Assembly: GCA_035771165.1 (NCBI GenBank)
Contig: JAWNZC010000236.1
Span: forward strand, 337,001 to 401,000
Reading direction: 5' to 3'
Origin: Paragorgia papillata
Lineage: Eukaryota > Cnidaria > Anthozoa > Scleralcyonacea > Coralliidae
DNA length: 64,000 nt
Shown: piece by piece, positions 1 to 13,100 of the stretch
Position numbering within the stretch: position 1 is the first letter of the stretch
Layout of the letters: each line of letters starts with the position of its first letter
Program-made: the position numbers and the translations under genes
Notes under the pieces: model-generated
What the model was told of the DNA's origin: nothing
Seen by the model: only the letters and a program-made list of their open reading frames with translations
Database searches by the model: none

Positions 1-319
1 TAACCTTGATTGTGTGAACATGACTTGCTGTGGAGGTTTACCCAGTGGCGTGCGGTCATGTAAGCGTAGGCAAGCGCCGCTTGCCTAAACATTTTTACTG
101 AATGAAAAAATTTTCTGGACCAATCTCTGAACAAAATCAGTCTTAATTGTTCTCTTCTAAACAATATCAATTATATCAAACTAAATCTTCTGCCTAGTGC
201 GCGAGTTAATGTCCTGCTTGCATAACACTTGTTAGTGTTTGCGTGATTGTTCTAGATGTTTTGTCTAGAAAGAGTCAAGTGGATTAAGAAGACTTATCTT
301 GATACACCCTGCTTACGAG

Positions 320-1068
320 GAGTTTGGGTTTTGGTCGAGGGTCGAGGGTTGCAAGTCGAGGTTCGAGGGTATAGTTGGTCGAGGGTCATGAAATACACTA
401 CTATGAATTAGTTATTTTTTGTTTCAAGTAAAAAACTCTTGTCGCGACAATTATGCCAACTGAATGATGCTTCAATGTTTTGGAAAACTTCTCATAAGAA
501 GGTCCGATTCAACCTTTCCTGCATGCATGGCTTTCGAAGAGTAAAATCGTCTGGCGTTAACAACAGTGCGCACGAAAGGGTTGAAACTAGCATGGCTTTA
601 AATTAAGAATTTACATAATTACAATTTACGACCTGTTTCCAACGTCGAAATCTAAATAATGTACATTACGTTTGGCCTAGCTTCATGATTCATCCGCAGG
701 CAATTCTGTCGATTTACAAAAATAGCGCGGAGGTTTACACTTTTTTATTTGTCCCTTGAGTTGCTCCTACCGCTTGCGAAATGGTAAAGGATCGGAATGC
801 ACGAAAATAATACACGAGTAAGAATGCGAAAAACATGGCAAATAGGTTATCAGTAAAAGTTCTTTTGGGCAGGATTTTTGTAGATAAATTTACTAAATAT
901 TTCCTGTCAGTCAGTGCCGAGTAAACACCTTGCCGCGCGCATTAAATGTCCAAAAAATATATATCTTCCGCCTAAATATTATTTGTGCCGCTAGAAGGAA
1001 ATTATGCGCGTAAATTTTAGCATATTTTACGACCCTCGACCAACTACCCTCGACCAAAACCCAAACTC
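320..1068. mobile_element. MULE-like non-autonomous element nested in the hAT
   Basis: The ends are inverted copies of GAGTTTGGGTTTTGGTCGAG, and the left side repeats the GTCGAGGGT motif several times. The flanks GCTTACGAG (311-319) and ACTTACGAG (1069-1077) match at 8 of 9 positions, consistent with a 9-bp target duplication. It has no coding capacity. It sits inside the hAT, so it inserted later. Confidence 0.7.
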
Positions 1069-1990
1069 ACTTACGAGTTCTAATTATTTCTTGATTATTA
1101 ACCAAGGCAAGCGCGCTTGCCTTCAGAGCTTAAAATCAACGATTGCGCATGCGCTAATTTAGGTTTGGGAGCCTCCAATTGGACGAATATAGAGCAAAAG
1201 CAAGCGGCGCTTCTAAGGGACACCGCTTGATAGCTGATTGGCCAACACACACGTGCGATACGATGAACACTTGCCTCTGGGCCCTTAGCGTAGGAATGAC
1301 ACGCACGCAAGACAGCACGAGTCGGGATTTCAATTTCAAACAGGGGAATTATAGGCACCAAGGCGCGTTGTTTTAAACCATACACATTGTACATCATTCA
1401 AAATTGAGAAATAAAGTTATGAAGGGCAAGTCGTTGGTGAATGGTGATATTGCTGGTGAATTGCGCAGCAACCAAAAGGTAATGTTCATTTAAAACTAGT
1501 TATAATGTCCGTAATTCATTTATTTGTAGCATGCAAATTGCTTGAACTAAAGTCTACAGAAATAATCAAATGCGCGCAAACATGCGGCGTATGACTATAT
1601 GACTGATTGTGCAATTCTGTTGCTGAAATAAATTAATCACTAAAAACACACGAGACTAAACATCACTGTTTATTCTCGGATAATCTAGAAGATGTAAAAC
1701 ACGTTTTGTCGTGCATTATAATTTATAAGACAAGACATAGATGGTTATAAAGAGGAGCGTAGTTAAGAACATGCGAGATACACGTAACACGTGACGTCAC
1801 GGAAGTTAGCAATGAACGTCGCTATGATTTTGTCCCGCGCCCTGTATTGCCACTCCTTTAAACTAAACATATATAAACAAGGGTAAGTTGCTGCTATGCT
1901 ATTAGTCAATAAGCACTGTACCGAAGACTGTGTCACTGGAAAAGCGTCCTCATCTTAACTGTTACCGCTACGGTTTCGTGCCTATACAAA

Positions 1991-4123
1991 ATGACCGAAT
2001 GTATTGTAGAGTCGTTGTTATCTCGCCCATTTGGATCGAGACCTTTTGCCGAGAAAAAAGAAATCGTTGAAGGGGGCCGTCCTACTCCTGAGTTGCAAGC
2101 ACTGCACACAACATCGAAACGAGGTGGTAAAGTTTTTATTCGAAGCTTTCAAACATCAAATTACGACAAGTACAAATGGATGGCTGGCTCCTCCAAGATG
2201 AATAAGTTATTCTGCTGGCCATGTCTTTTGTTCAACCCAACGGACAAGACAGTGTGGTGCAAAAAAGGATACGATGATTTGGGAAACTTATGCAATGCCA
2301 TCAACAGACACGAGAAAACGAAGACACACATGTCCAGTTGCTTGATGAATGCCAGTTTTGGGCGTATCCGTATCGATATGCAGCTAGACCAACAGGCGCG
2401 TCAAAACATCTCAGCTCACAACTTGATGGTGCATAAAAATAGAGAGATACTTCGCCGTTTAATTAAGGTTGTTTGCTTCCTTGGCAAACAGGTACTTTCT
2501 TTCAGAGGTCGGGTGGAGCTGGAGGAGCCAGCCAACCGAGGCAATTACGTGGAATTGGTAAAGTTGCTAAGTACATATGACCCCACACTGGAACAGCATC
2601 TTCAGACGGCAGCCGTGTTTTCTGGACTTTCCAATCGCATCCAGAACGACTTGATAGTTGCTGTCAGGGATGTTTTGAAGAAAGCGATAAAAGACGAAGT
2701 GATAAAATTCATCGCCATTTCCTTGGACGAAACTTCCGACGTTAAAACGTTATCGCAGCTAACGACTATCGTTCGCTATGTCAACCCAGATGGAAAAGCT
2801 GTGGAGCGTTTTCTCGGAATTTCTGACGTGAGTGAAGATAGGACGGCAGCAAGACTAAAACAAGAAGTCGATAATACTCTTGACGAGTATGGGTGCGGCG
2901 AAAAACTGATTGCCCAAACGTATGATGGTGCAAGTGTCATGTCAGGAGAACTGTCCGGCTTGCAAACACGAGTTAGAGAAGATTATCCACATGCTCTTTT
3001 TATCCATTGCTGTGGACACGCATTAAATTTGGTGCTGGTGCAAGCTGTTTCGTCAACCAAGGAGTGTCGAATATTTTTTAAAACCATCACTGGTCTTTCA
3101 TAATTTTTTCATGCCTCGTCAAAGAGAACGTACCTGTTGGACACAATTGTTGGCCGACGCATCCCCACTGGAACTGCTGTTCGATGGCATTATTACGCCA
3201 GATTAATCCACGCTGTATTGGAGACAAGAGAAAAGCTAGTCGAAGTTTTCGAATACATCGTGGAACACGATGACGAGTTTGACGGTAAAACGTTAAACGA
3301 AGCTCGGGGATACCGACAAATCCTATCACATTTCCAATTTGTGTTCTGCCTAAAAATCTTTTCAGAAATCTTCGGTCTCACGGATGTTCTGTATGATATC
3401 ATTCAGAGTAAGCAGTTTGATATTGCCTACTGTGTCACAAAAGTCCGCGAAACGAAAAATAGTATTCAAGAACAGAGAACAAAATTTGCAAATTATTGGA
3501 ATTTTACGTTGAATGTCGCCGAAGCACCACGGAAACGAGGGCAAACTGAAGAACAAGCCATGACGTCCTACCGCCAGATGTTTTTCTCCGTAGTCGACAC
3601 TATTGTTGTGCAGATTGATTCCAGGTTTGAAAGTCTTACCAGCAGGAAATTCGTTTCTTTGTTGGATCATTCGAAGCACCAGTTGTACTGCGAGAATTTT
3701 CCCGAACAAGAACTGCAATCGTTGCAGAGCACATATGGAACATTTTTCAACATTCAAGCATTAAAAAGTGAACTAACCGTTGTCTACGCATCCGCTGAAC
3801 TCAAATCAAAGCCTGTTTTTGATATGATATTAAAAATAAATGAGCTTGATTTGAAAGGCTGTTTTCCAGAGGTGTACCGATTGTGCCAGCTTATTCTTAC
3901 GATGCCAAGTACGTCAGCTTCTGCAGAAAGATCTTTCTCTGCACTAAAACGTATCAAGACGTACCTTCGCAGTACGCAAGGCCAAGACCGACTTTCTGCA
4001 TTGACGACGATTTCGATCGAGAAAGAGATGTTGGTTAAGTTGCAAGGAAATCTACGTTTTTATGAGGACGTAATAAAAGAGTTTTGCGCAAAGGAAAGGC
4101 GGATGGAATTTATGTTTAAGTAA
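1991..4123 (+). pseudogene. hAT transposase (ZMYM1-like, TTF zinc finger plus DUF4371), one premature stop
   Basis: One reading frame runs from ATG 1991 to the stop ending at 4123, interrupted only by TAA at 3101-3103; the code on both sides is in the same frame. The N-terminal part (about residues 50-120) has the Cys/His pattern of a TTF/BED-type finger (FCWPCLLF, then INRHEKTKTH). The middle has the DUF4371-type block ISLDETSDVKTLSQL. The C-terminal end has the hAT dimerisation block, including MPSTSASAERSFSALKRIK. It would cut and paste hAT elements by recognising their terminal repeats. At about 710 codons including the stop it is full length for the family. The stop suggests the copy is dead but recent. 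Read-through or a consensus error are alternatives. Confidence 0.9.
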
Positions 4124-4701
4124 ATATAGAATATTAGTTCCGCTTTGTTACTTTTTCATGATTATGGCAATGCATGTAATTCGGTATAGCCATGTATGTA
4201 ATGACTGCATGCATGCATGTCTGTACATTTACATCATACTGTGCAGACGCATTATAAGTTTATAACATTTGTAAAATATAATTGCTAATAATAATACTCT
4301 ATCATTATTTCTAATTATTGTAGTTACCTCAAAGTCACTAGTCATAATATTATGCATCTATTTTTGATGACCCAAATATAGCTGTTCTGTAATTTTTGAC
4401 TCGTGAATGCAGTGAAATAACTGTGTATTTTCAAAAATACCAGCCTATAGCCAGGCCTTACAGATTATTATTTTTGGAAAACTTATTTCGGAAGTCACTG
4501 GAAATGCACTCCTGGGGTTTTCAAATTCAAAAATTTTCTGGGGGAGACAGATCCCCCTAGAGGGGTTCGCTTGCCTATCAATTTTGGTCACCGCACGCCA
4601 CTGGGTTTACCACAAATAGCCCTTCGTAATATTTTTCGAAAGATTCGCTGTATTTCCGCGTGCTGTGTTGGGGAAGATTGTGATACAGGCATCCGAATTA
4701 G

Positions 4702-5786
4702 ATGGCGGAGCTATACCTTCACGATCTGTATTACAACCCAAAAATTCCGACAAGTTTTGGCGGCGTAGATACCTTATACCGTGTCGCAAAAAGTAACGGA
4801 AAATTTCAGATATCCCGAAACAAGATAAAAACATGGCTTAGACAACAAGATACCTATACTTTGCATAAACCCGTACGACATATTTTCAAGCGAAATCGTG
4901 TTATTGTTGGAGCGATGGACGAATAATGGGAGGCTGATCTATAGTAATTATGGACTCGCTTAGTAAAACAACTAATGGTTATAAATACGTTTTAACTGTT
5001 ATTGATGTACTACCCAAATTTGCGTGGGTGGAACCATTAAAAACAAAGACTGGAGAGAGTTTGTTTAAAGCCTTTGAAAAGATACTATATAAAGAAAGGA
5101 AGGAAGCCTGAAACAATTCATACCGATAAAGGAACTGAATTTACCAACAAACGTTTTCAAAAGATATTGAAGGACAAACATATTCGATTTTTTACAACAC
5201 ACAACGATACCAAGGCATCCATCGTTGAACGATTTAATCGAACGTTAAAGGGGGAAATGTGGAAATATTTTACAGCTAAGAATACGTTGAAATATATCGA
5301 TGTACTACAAACATTATTGTATTCCTACAACCATTCGAGACACCGTAGTATTGGGATGAGACTGGCTGATGTCAATCGAGAAAACGAAAATATTGTATGG
5401 CAAAAACTGTATAGCAACGAGTCCAGCAAACCCATCGAATATAAATTCAACATTGGTGACCAAGTTCGGATTAGCAAAGCAAGACGTACATTCAAAGAAA
5501 GGCTACTTACCTAATTGGACCGAAGAGGTGTTTACCATCACGAAGCGAGTACCTAGACGACCGCCAGTGTATAAGATCGCAGATTATCACCGAGAAGAGT
5601 TAGAAGGAACATTTTACGAACAGGAATTGCAAACAGTTACAAAGACAGCTAGTGCATGACTATTATAGAATAGAAAGAGTAATTACATCACGCATGCGTG
5701 GTAAACGTAGAGAATATCTCGTTAAATGGTTAGGCTATCCTGAAGATTTTAATTCCTGGGTGTCAGCCGATAATGTAAAAGAATAA
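4702..5786 (+). pseudogene. Polinton-type integrase (RVE) with C-terminal chromodomain, frameshifted
   Basis: The N-terminal piece contains FGGVDTLYRVAKSNGKFQIS, then a QQDTYTLHKPVR stretch typical of these integrases. The DDE catalytic residues are visible in separate frames: D in WEADL near 4925, D in IHTDKGTEF near 5115, and E in VERFNRTLK near 5225. A terminal chromodomain-like stretch (REYLVKWLGYPEDFNSWVS) ends with a stop at 5786. At least four lesions break the gene: a stop at about 4924, frame changes near 4935, 5090 and 5500, and another before the chromodomain near 5655. The enzyme would have joined element ends to host DNA. It cannot be functional as it stands. Confidence 0.85.
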
Positions 5787-5853
5787 AAAGATATAATGAA
5801 ATAAAAATGCGTGTACCTTACAATTTGTGTTCATTTGTGTATTATTCTTCGAC

Positions 5854-6204
5854 ATGGCAACACAGTTTTATTTAATGCTTCCAAGCAATAGCTCTATGGA
5901 ATATTTTCCAGATAACACTGTAGCTAATTTTAAAGTGAGGCTTGCTGAAACTATACAACGGACAGGTGACTGGAAAGTAGCCTTGTCAGAGGTTTATTAC
6001 ACCCACACATGGAGCACCATTCGAGAAGGTGCTCAGCAAACGTTTCTATATAACGCTGGAACGAAATATGACGATACGAGTATTACCCCAAATGGTTACT
6101 ATAACACCATTGCTGATCTGGTGTTAATCAAAAATGGTAATACGAAAATACAATTCATTTTGTTCTTCCAACCTTGTAATGATTTTAGAAATGTTTTTGT
6201 TTGA
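5854..6204 (+). pseudogene. Polinton-associated conserved protein, N-terminal fragment
   Basis: The ORF has 116 codons from the internal ATG at 5854. Its start, with FYLMLPSNSSMEYFPDNT and then a block ending EVYYTHTWS, matches a protein I recognise from Polinton-like elements of invertebrates, where it lies near the integrase; I cannot state its structural role with certainty. The family protein is several hundred residues long, while this reading frame loses similarity after about residue 100 and stops at 6204, so it is truncated. Start choice: the upstream frame (from 5827) lacks conserved residues. Confidence 0.6.
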
Positions 6205-6966
6205 ATTTCGACGTGTTTTGTTTTATTTTTACTAAATTGTTGGCTGGTAATGTTTTTCTTCATATTGGATCACTCCTGCCATTGCACATCATGGATACTA
6301 TGCATTTCTGAATCTGGACCATAACAAGTTGTTTCTGGCAAGGAAGCCTAAAAATTAAATCCAGAAATGAGCTGTGTTGCACAATGTCGTCCCATTTGCG
6401 TTTGAAATTCAAAAAACAGAAAAGAAACTCTTTCCGTGTTTCCATCTAGTTTTTTTTTAAATAGGTTGCTGTGTTACACTATACAATTTATGGTGCAACT
6501 TGTCTCTCAAATTCGCTATGACACAAGTTGCGAAAGAAATTGCCTAATGTAAAATATACCATACAAATCTCCCAACACTTCTGTTGCAGCAAGCGTTGCA
6601 CGAAGTAGACTCAGTAATTTCTACTTTTCGCAATGCCACGGTTACGACAATGCTGCAAAGAATTTTTGAAGCACAGTGTAATGAGTGTAACACCTTTCTT
6701 GCAACTTGTCTTTCAACAATTCACGTGATCACCCTAAAAGAATACGCTTTGTAAATCGTGTAAGTTCAGTGACCTTTGCGAGCAAAGTTGCACGAAAAAT
6801 TGCATAGTGTAACATGCTCATGTGGCTGCAATGCAACAGATTTAGCCGTTGCAAAACAAGGTGCACGAATTTTTTTACATAGCGTAACATTACTTTTACA
6901 CTCGCTGAAATTGTCTTGAAACAATCTGAATATAAAACAACCTGAATAATTATACAATAAAGTTAC
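6205..6966. other. Non-coding stretch downstream of the last recognised aldo-keto reductase exon
   Basis: No clear gene. On the minus strand a good acceptor (TTTAATTTTTAG, near 6350) precedes a short open frame with a stop. Its translation does not resemble the usual aldo-keto reductase C-terminus, so I do not call it an exon. Confidence 0.4.
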
Positions 6967-7114
6967 CAATTGCTTCATATCTTCATCACTAATACTCCAG
7001 TCGAACACTTGGCAATTCTCGATGATGCGTTCTTTCTTTGAAGATTTTGGAATGACACTAAACCCAGACTGCACACACCAGCGAATAAATAGCTGCGCAA
7101 CAGACTTCTTGTAC
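6967..7114 (-). CDS. Aldo-keto reductase exon 5
   Basis: Acceptor CCTGTTGAG|GTACAAG. It encodes KKSVAQLFIRW, the cofactor motif VIPKSSKKERIIEN and FDWSISDEDMKQL. The frame then meets donor TTG|GTAACT. Reading on into the intron gives no family sequence, so a further exon is expected. Confidence 0.85.
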
Positions 7115-10100
7115 CTCAACAGGAAAACAGAAAATAATTGAAATTAAAATCAATATATTAAAATCAAAACATAATTACATATTGAATGTACTGTTAAAAT
7201 ACTAAACTAACTTTATTTATGCTACGCTAACTTTATTTATACAAAAGCAGCGTTAGTTATACTAAACTAAATTTATCTATTTATACTAAACTAAATTTAT
7301 TTATTTATATTTATTATATAAAAGAGTGTTTTATTGATTTTTCCGCCACTAATAAAAGTGATAATCTCACATGTGCGATTATTATATAATCGCACATGTG
7401 ATGATTATCGCTGAATCAGCATTATTTTTGAAGAAAATTTTGCAAAGCAATAACAATCTTTTTTATATAATAAACAGAACAATACATGGATGCTTGGAAA
7501 TATGAAATTTATTTCTCGTGTTGAACAGGATATGTCACTCGTTCGCTTCGCTCACTCGTGAGATATCCTGGTCAACACTCGAAATAAATTTCATATTTCC
7601 GCATATCCATGTATTATTCTCTATTTGACTAACTTTATTTATGCTACACCAACATTATTTCTACTAAATTATCTATTTCAAATTATTTCTATTAAAGTGT
7701 TTATGAAGTGAAATTAAACTTCATTATTATTTTAATTGCTTTAATGAACAGAAGAGCATGACAGGAGAGCATTCACTGAAAAATTAAAGAAAATCTGACG
7801 TATAGCTAGTTCGCGAGTTATAAACCCTCAAAGTTTGCCATGGCTAGTTTGTTAGTGGAGAAATCTGGACTTCTTGGTAACAATGCCTTATGACGTAGGC
7901 AAGTGGATGTCATAAGGCACTGTTACCAACAGCCCAAATTTCTCCACAAACGAACCATGGTCATAACAAATTTTGAGAGTTCGTAACTCCAAGAATATAA
8001 ATCAGATTCTCTATAGAAATTGTGTGTGCTCCTCTATACCTTTTGTTCTACAATAGAAACGCCAATGAATTTTTCACTGCATAGAAACTTTAATAGCAAA
8101 CTGAGTTTATTTAACTAAGCAAACTTTATATATATATATAAAATCTACAGACAACTGTACAACAGCTCATCAGTGTAGCTTGGATTATATATAGATATAT
8201 ATATATATTTAACTAACTTTATTTACACTAAACTAATTTCACTCATATTAAACAGATTTTATTTATACTACATGTAAACTAATTTCTTTCTGCTATTTAC
8301 AACCTTTATTTATATTTAACCAAGCTTATTTCTACTAATAAATTAATGTTATTCAACTAACTTTATTTATGCAAAACTATTCTTATTTATGCCATAAACT
8401 GACTTCATTTATACTAAATTAATTTTACTTATTTTAAAATTACTTGGTATATACTAAATATTTACACTAAATTAACTTTATTTATACTAAACTAACCTTA
8501 TTTATAATAAACAAACTTTATTTATGCTAAACTCTATACTTAATGTATAGCTTATTCTGGCCAACTCCAGACAATTCTAACTTACACTGTAGTAAAGGCA
8601 AACCCCTTGTAACCAAGCAGTTACTATAAACGACTTTTTTATAATTGTTTTCACAATAAAATCTGCACCAGGTTAGAAATAATTATAAACATCACCGAGC
8701 ATTGCAGAAACAATTAAGTTACCATTTTCTAGATATATTTTCAAAAAGAAAAAAACACGTATAAACCTAGTCATGTTATGGTCCATTCTCCTTACTTTTC
8801 TGCTATAGAAACCACTTCTGGTTCTCTTAGTCTCCTGCCTTTTGTTAGTGGTGCAAATGCCATTACAAGTATGCCATGGTCACGGCAGTATGACACCAGT
8901 TTTTGTCTTCGTATGTATGGATGAAGTTCTATTTGATTTACAGAAGGAGTTGGTCTACCTGACTTACGCAGGCCTTCAAGCATGCTTATGTTGAAATTAC
9001 TCACACCAATTGATCTGCAATAAGAGATATTACCATAGTGAATCGACAGTTTTCTTGTCAGTTTTAGTGACATGGGAAATGTAAAAAGTACAGTAAACTA
9101 TAAGTAAAACTAAACTAAACCAAACCAAACTAAGCCAAACCAAACTAATTATTAAACTAAACAAAACTAATTACTAAAGTAAACTATGTAATTACTATAA
9201 ACTACATGTAAACTAAACTAAAACCAAATTAAATGAAACTAAACTAAACTAATTATTAAATTAATTATTAACTAAATTAAACAAACCTAAACTAACTAAT
9301 TATACTACACTAAACTACATAATTATATAATTACTAAACTACATGTGAAAACTGTAAACTACTGTAAATTAAACTAAACTAAACTAACCTAATCTAACAA
9401 GACACCTGGGTCAGGTGGTCGGGATGAAGAACATTTTAAACATTGATTTCCAAAAAAAGTTATTGACGTCGTAAGCATTAACTAATAATTACCATATTAA
9501 TGTAGTGATTAAAAAGTTGAGTTTTAAACTGATTAACTGAGGTGGATTAGACTACTCCAAAGTTTAAATATACAGTTCAAGTATTAACTAGCTTAAAAAG
9601 TTTAGTACAGCACTTAGAAACTAGTACATCTAGTTCTGAACTGTTTTTAGTGATTCTGACTGAATTATTGAGTTGCACAAAACTATTCATAGGAATATTA
9701 TAGTGACCTGTATAACGTTTAAAATAGATAAGATTGTTCAAGTCATGCCAGTATGATAATGGTATAGTAGTAGATTAACTGTTTTCAGATGATCATTCAG
9801 ATTGTATGATAAATTATCCTGCCAGTTAAAAAACTTAAAATATATTTAGTTGCCCTAGTCTTTCAACCTTACTGATTTTAGTTATAATCTGAGGTGGCCC
9901 AAACTAATTCACATGTGTGGGCCAGGCACAGATGCACTAGCAAATATGCAATAGGTGACTAGTAAAATATACCCGCAACCCACATCTATGCTGTGCAATA
10001 TCTTCATACAACATGAATCCTGATTCCATGTTTTTGCTTTAGAGCATGTTGGGAAGGCTCTTGAACTCTGCAGTGCTAGTACCACACGCATATAACGCAT

Positions 10101-13100
10101 ACTTGGCTGCTGATGTTATAATGGCCAATATGTCATTAAAGTATTACTGTATACATATGAGGAACATGACTGGTCACTGGTTCAAAGTTGTTTCTATGAT
10201 GAATATCTTAATGCTCAATCTATGTATCAAAATTTATATCAAAATGAACATCAAGATATGCCTATTAAACATACTTGTGACAAAATTACATACTCAAAGG
10301 TTCAAAGCACTATTGAACATTGAATATAAATCCTAATGATCAATAAGACTACTGTCCATTGCCGATCTTAAACTCAAAGACAAGCAACAGTCAGTAAAAA
10401 CACATGGTACACAGAACATACATTTGTATACAAGTTTCCTACTCAGCATAACAAATATAAAACTCGTTTAGTAATAAAGCACATAAATAATATGCAAAAA
10501 TATAAAGATACTGTCGTGATCAATGTCAACAGGAGAAAGCGCTTACTAGGTAAACAGCACGTATATGTTCTTTTAATATACTGTGGCCCTTTCTTGTGTC
10601 TCTAGTCCTCAAGTATACTGATGTCAACACGGCATTTTTTCGCGTCTGTAATAACTTCGTCTATTCTATCTTCATGGACAAACTTTGTCAGCAAGATTAC
10701 TGATAAAAGTCTAAACGTCATTCGTCACCGAATATAGTCAAAGCACTATCTAATTCTCCGATAGAAAACACAATTCGCAATACATAAAACACTATTGCCT
10801 GTATTTAAGGTATTTCCACACAGCGTTCATATCTCGAGTCCTTTCGGGTATTAAATATCAACACAGCACGATCATGTTTAATCAGCGATTGTATCAAGAT
10901 ACCTGCCAGCGAAATTACTGAACAATAACTACGTCTGTGAACACACTGAACATGTCCAAGAAAGAACACTTCACTTCAAACAACTTGATCAGACAACAGG
11001 AAAGCGAAGATTTATAGAAAGAACGTATGAAATTTTAGCACGCATCAGTTTCGCAAAGCCTGACGGGATGACGTAATGATTGCCATTTCGAAACATAGAC
11101 AAAAAAATAATAATAAAAATAACGGAGCCGAAACCAGACTCGTCTACCACAGGTAGCCCGAGTAATAACTAAACTAGTCCAGCCTAGACTATAGACTAGA
11201 CCATACTGGACTACACTAGAGTAGTACTAGAGGAGATATCTGGTACTGACCTTACACGCGGTTAATAAGTCTTTAATATCTTACTTTGCAACACCTTTTC
11301 CCTTTAACTTCAACATGGCATCATATGTTTCCAGTATTTTACCACCTCTAGGTGTGTGAATTAAATAGAGATCCACATAATCTAGACCCAATCTAAAGTT
11401 AGGAAATACAACTTCAGTTACTAAGCAATATTCGCTGCGGATCTGTATCTGATGTACTACGCGGGCTGGCTTGCAGCTCATGCTTTATGTATTATACTTA
11501 TATAATTTTAAAAATGTTAGTAACTTTTATACGAGTTTGCATTGATGACAGCCAAAACACAAAGAAAGTTTACAATTACCGTATTTAACCACTATAAATT
11601 AATGACCTTTAACCAAACAAGCTATTTTCCCTTACTTTTTCAATTCTCTCATGCACAGAAAATAAAAACAAAAAAAACTAACAAGAACCTAGAAAAGAAA
11701 AAAACCCTCTTTTTAGGTGAATAAACTAAACCGAAGGTAAGCAAATATATACTTCCGATCTAAATTTTTTTATTGCAACAAGTGCCAACAACTATATATA
11801 TTGTATGATATATAGGGTTGTTCCAAACTGAAACGACGACCACTCATTAAGCCTGGTTTCCATATAGCCGTAAGAGCCGGCGGCATGGCTGCGGCAAGGG
11901 GCGATGGTCCAATCATAGACAGTGTTGAATTAGCCAACAATAAAAAGCTGTATGCGATTGGACCATTGCCCCTTGCCGCAGCCATGCCGCCGGCTCTTAC
12001 GGCTATGTGGAAACCAGGCTTTACGGTGCTCTCAAGTGGTACAAACAAAGAAAAAGTCATTTGTTGATGTCAAAAGCTGTACATGGATGCAAATTATTTG
12101 TAATATATTCATCAGGTAACGGTAGAAGCTCTTGTTATATTGCAAGAACAAACAAAACAATCCCTCAACTAAATAGGTAGACATGTTTTACAGTAAATAT
12201 TTTACTTTGTTATATATCATGTGTCAAAGTTCATTTATCTAGCTTTCTTATTGGGTGAGCGGTCTTCGTGTGGTAGTCCGAAAATCGTGATGTTTCCCGC
12301 GTAACCCATGGCAGCGAGTAACATTACATTTATTTTCCCCTAGGGAAAAATATGAATACCAGAAGTAGATAGTCAGATTAAGTTTCTCTTAACTTTCTCC
12401 AGTTTTCCTTCGTTCAAAACAATGTCTGAAGATTTTGCTTAACATTTTTGTTGTTATTTGACACTTGATATATAACAAAACACTTATTTATTGGCAGCAC
12501 GGGAAAACAGTTAACACTTATTTACAGGCACCGAGGGAAACAGTGTGATGTGTGGCCCGAGACTGCCGTTGTTTCCCGACGCGAAGCCGAGGGCAACAAC
12601 GAGCAGTCGAGGGGCCACAAAACACACTGTTTTCCCTAAGTACTAGTAAATATGTGTTAACTGAACGAAACATAGACGTCTCTATGATGACAGTAAGCAT
12701 TTATTTTGCTTTAAGAACTTATTTAAATTTGCTAGATTGTATATCTAGGTTGTTATTTCGATCAATGAGATGGTTCTTTGTGTTTTGACTTGCTCAATTG
12801 TTTCTTTTTTGTGTGTTTTGGCTGTCATCATTGCGATTTCATACAAAAGTTACGAAAATTTGTAAAATTAAGCATGCATGTTACTGCTTTCTTCGAGTTT
12901 ACTTTGCTTACACACTACTATTTACGTAAAATCGATTAGGTTTTGGAAATTTTCCCAGTATAAACTCCATATATACACAGCATAGGAGCTTTCAACGCAA
13001 AGCAGTATGGGATTTCTTTTTCTGCGTGGTTTTAACGTGCTTATCAAAATCATGACTCCTGCTTCCAGATGGCCCCAAGTACTGTCGTTTGCGCCAAAGT

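Larger units (their letters stand above)
43..4603 (+). mobile_element. hAT-superfamily DNA transposon, nearly intact
   Basis: The element starts CAGTGGCGTGCGGT and ends with the exact inverse, giving 14-bp terminal inverted repeats. A perfect 8-bp target duplication GGTTTACC lies at 35-42 and 4604-4611; 8 bp is the hAT hallmark. It is 4561 bp long and carries one transposase reading frame at 1991-4123, broken by a single stop. A smaller element at 320-1068 is nested in its left part. Stretches 1069-1990 and 4124-4603 show no further gene. The host sequence it split is the Polinton-like relic that resumes at 4612. Confidence 0.95.
4612..6204 (+). mobile_element. Polinton/Maverick-like relic (interrupted by the hAT)
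   Basis: Removing the hAT joins 1-42 to 4612 onwards. The segment holds a retroviral-type integrase with chromodomain (4702-5786, frameshifted), followed by a short ORF (5854-6204) of a family that accompanies such integrases in Polinton-like elements. No DNA polymerase B, ATPase, protease or full capsid gene is present, and no terminal repeats are visible in the window, so this is a fragment. Assignment to Polinton rather than a related integrase-bearing element rests on gene order and motif recall. Confidence 0.65.
7200..8560. repeat. AT-rich degenerate repeats of TTTATTTATACTAAACTAA type
   Basis: Blocks at 7200-7320, 7625-7690 and 8205-8545 repeat an irregular motif of roughly 20 bp (actaactttatttata). 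TA runs occur near 8130 and 8190. They lie in the aldo-keto reductase intron between exons 4 and 5, with foldbacks between them. Confidence 0.75.

Noticed and set aside
6260..6445. Possible last exon of the aldo-keto reductase
   Set aside because: A fair acceptor exists, but the translation does not match the family C-terminus.
11770..12067. Facing 96- and 60-codon ORFs with similar Ala/Gly-rich sequence
   Set aside because: Produced by the foldback arms, which read alike on both strands.
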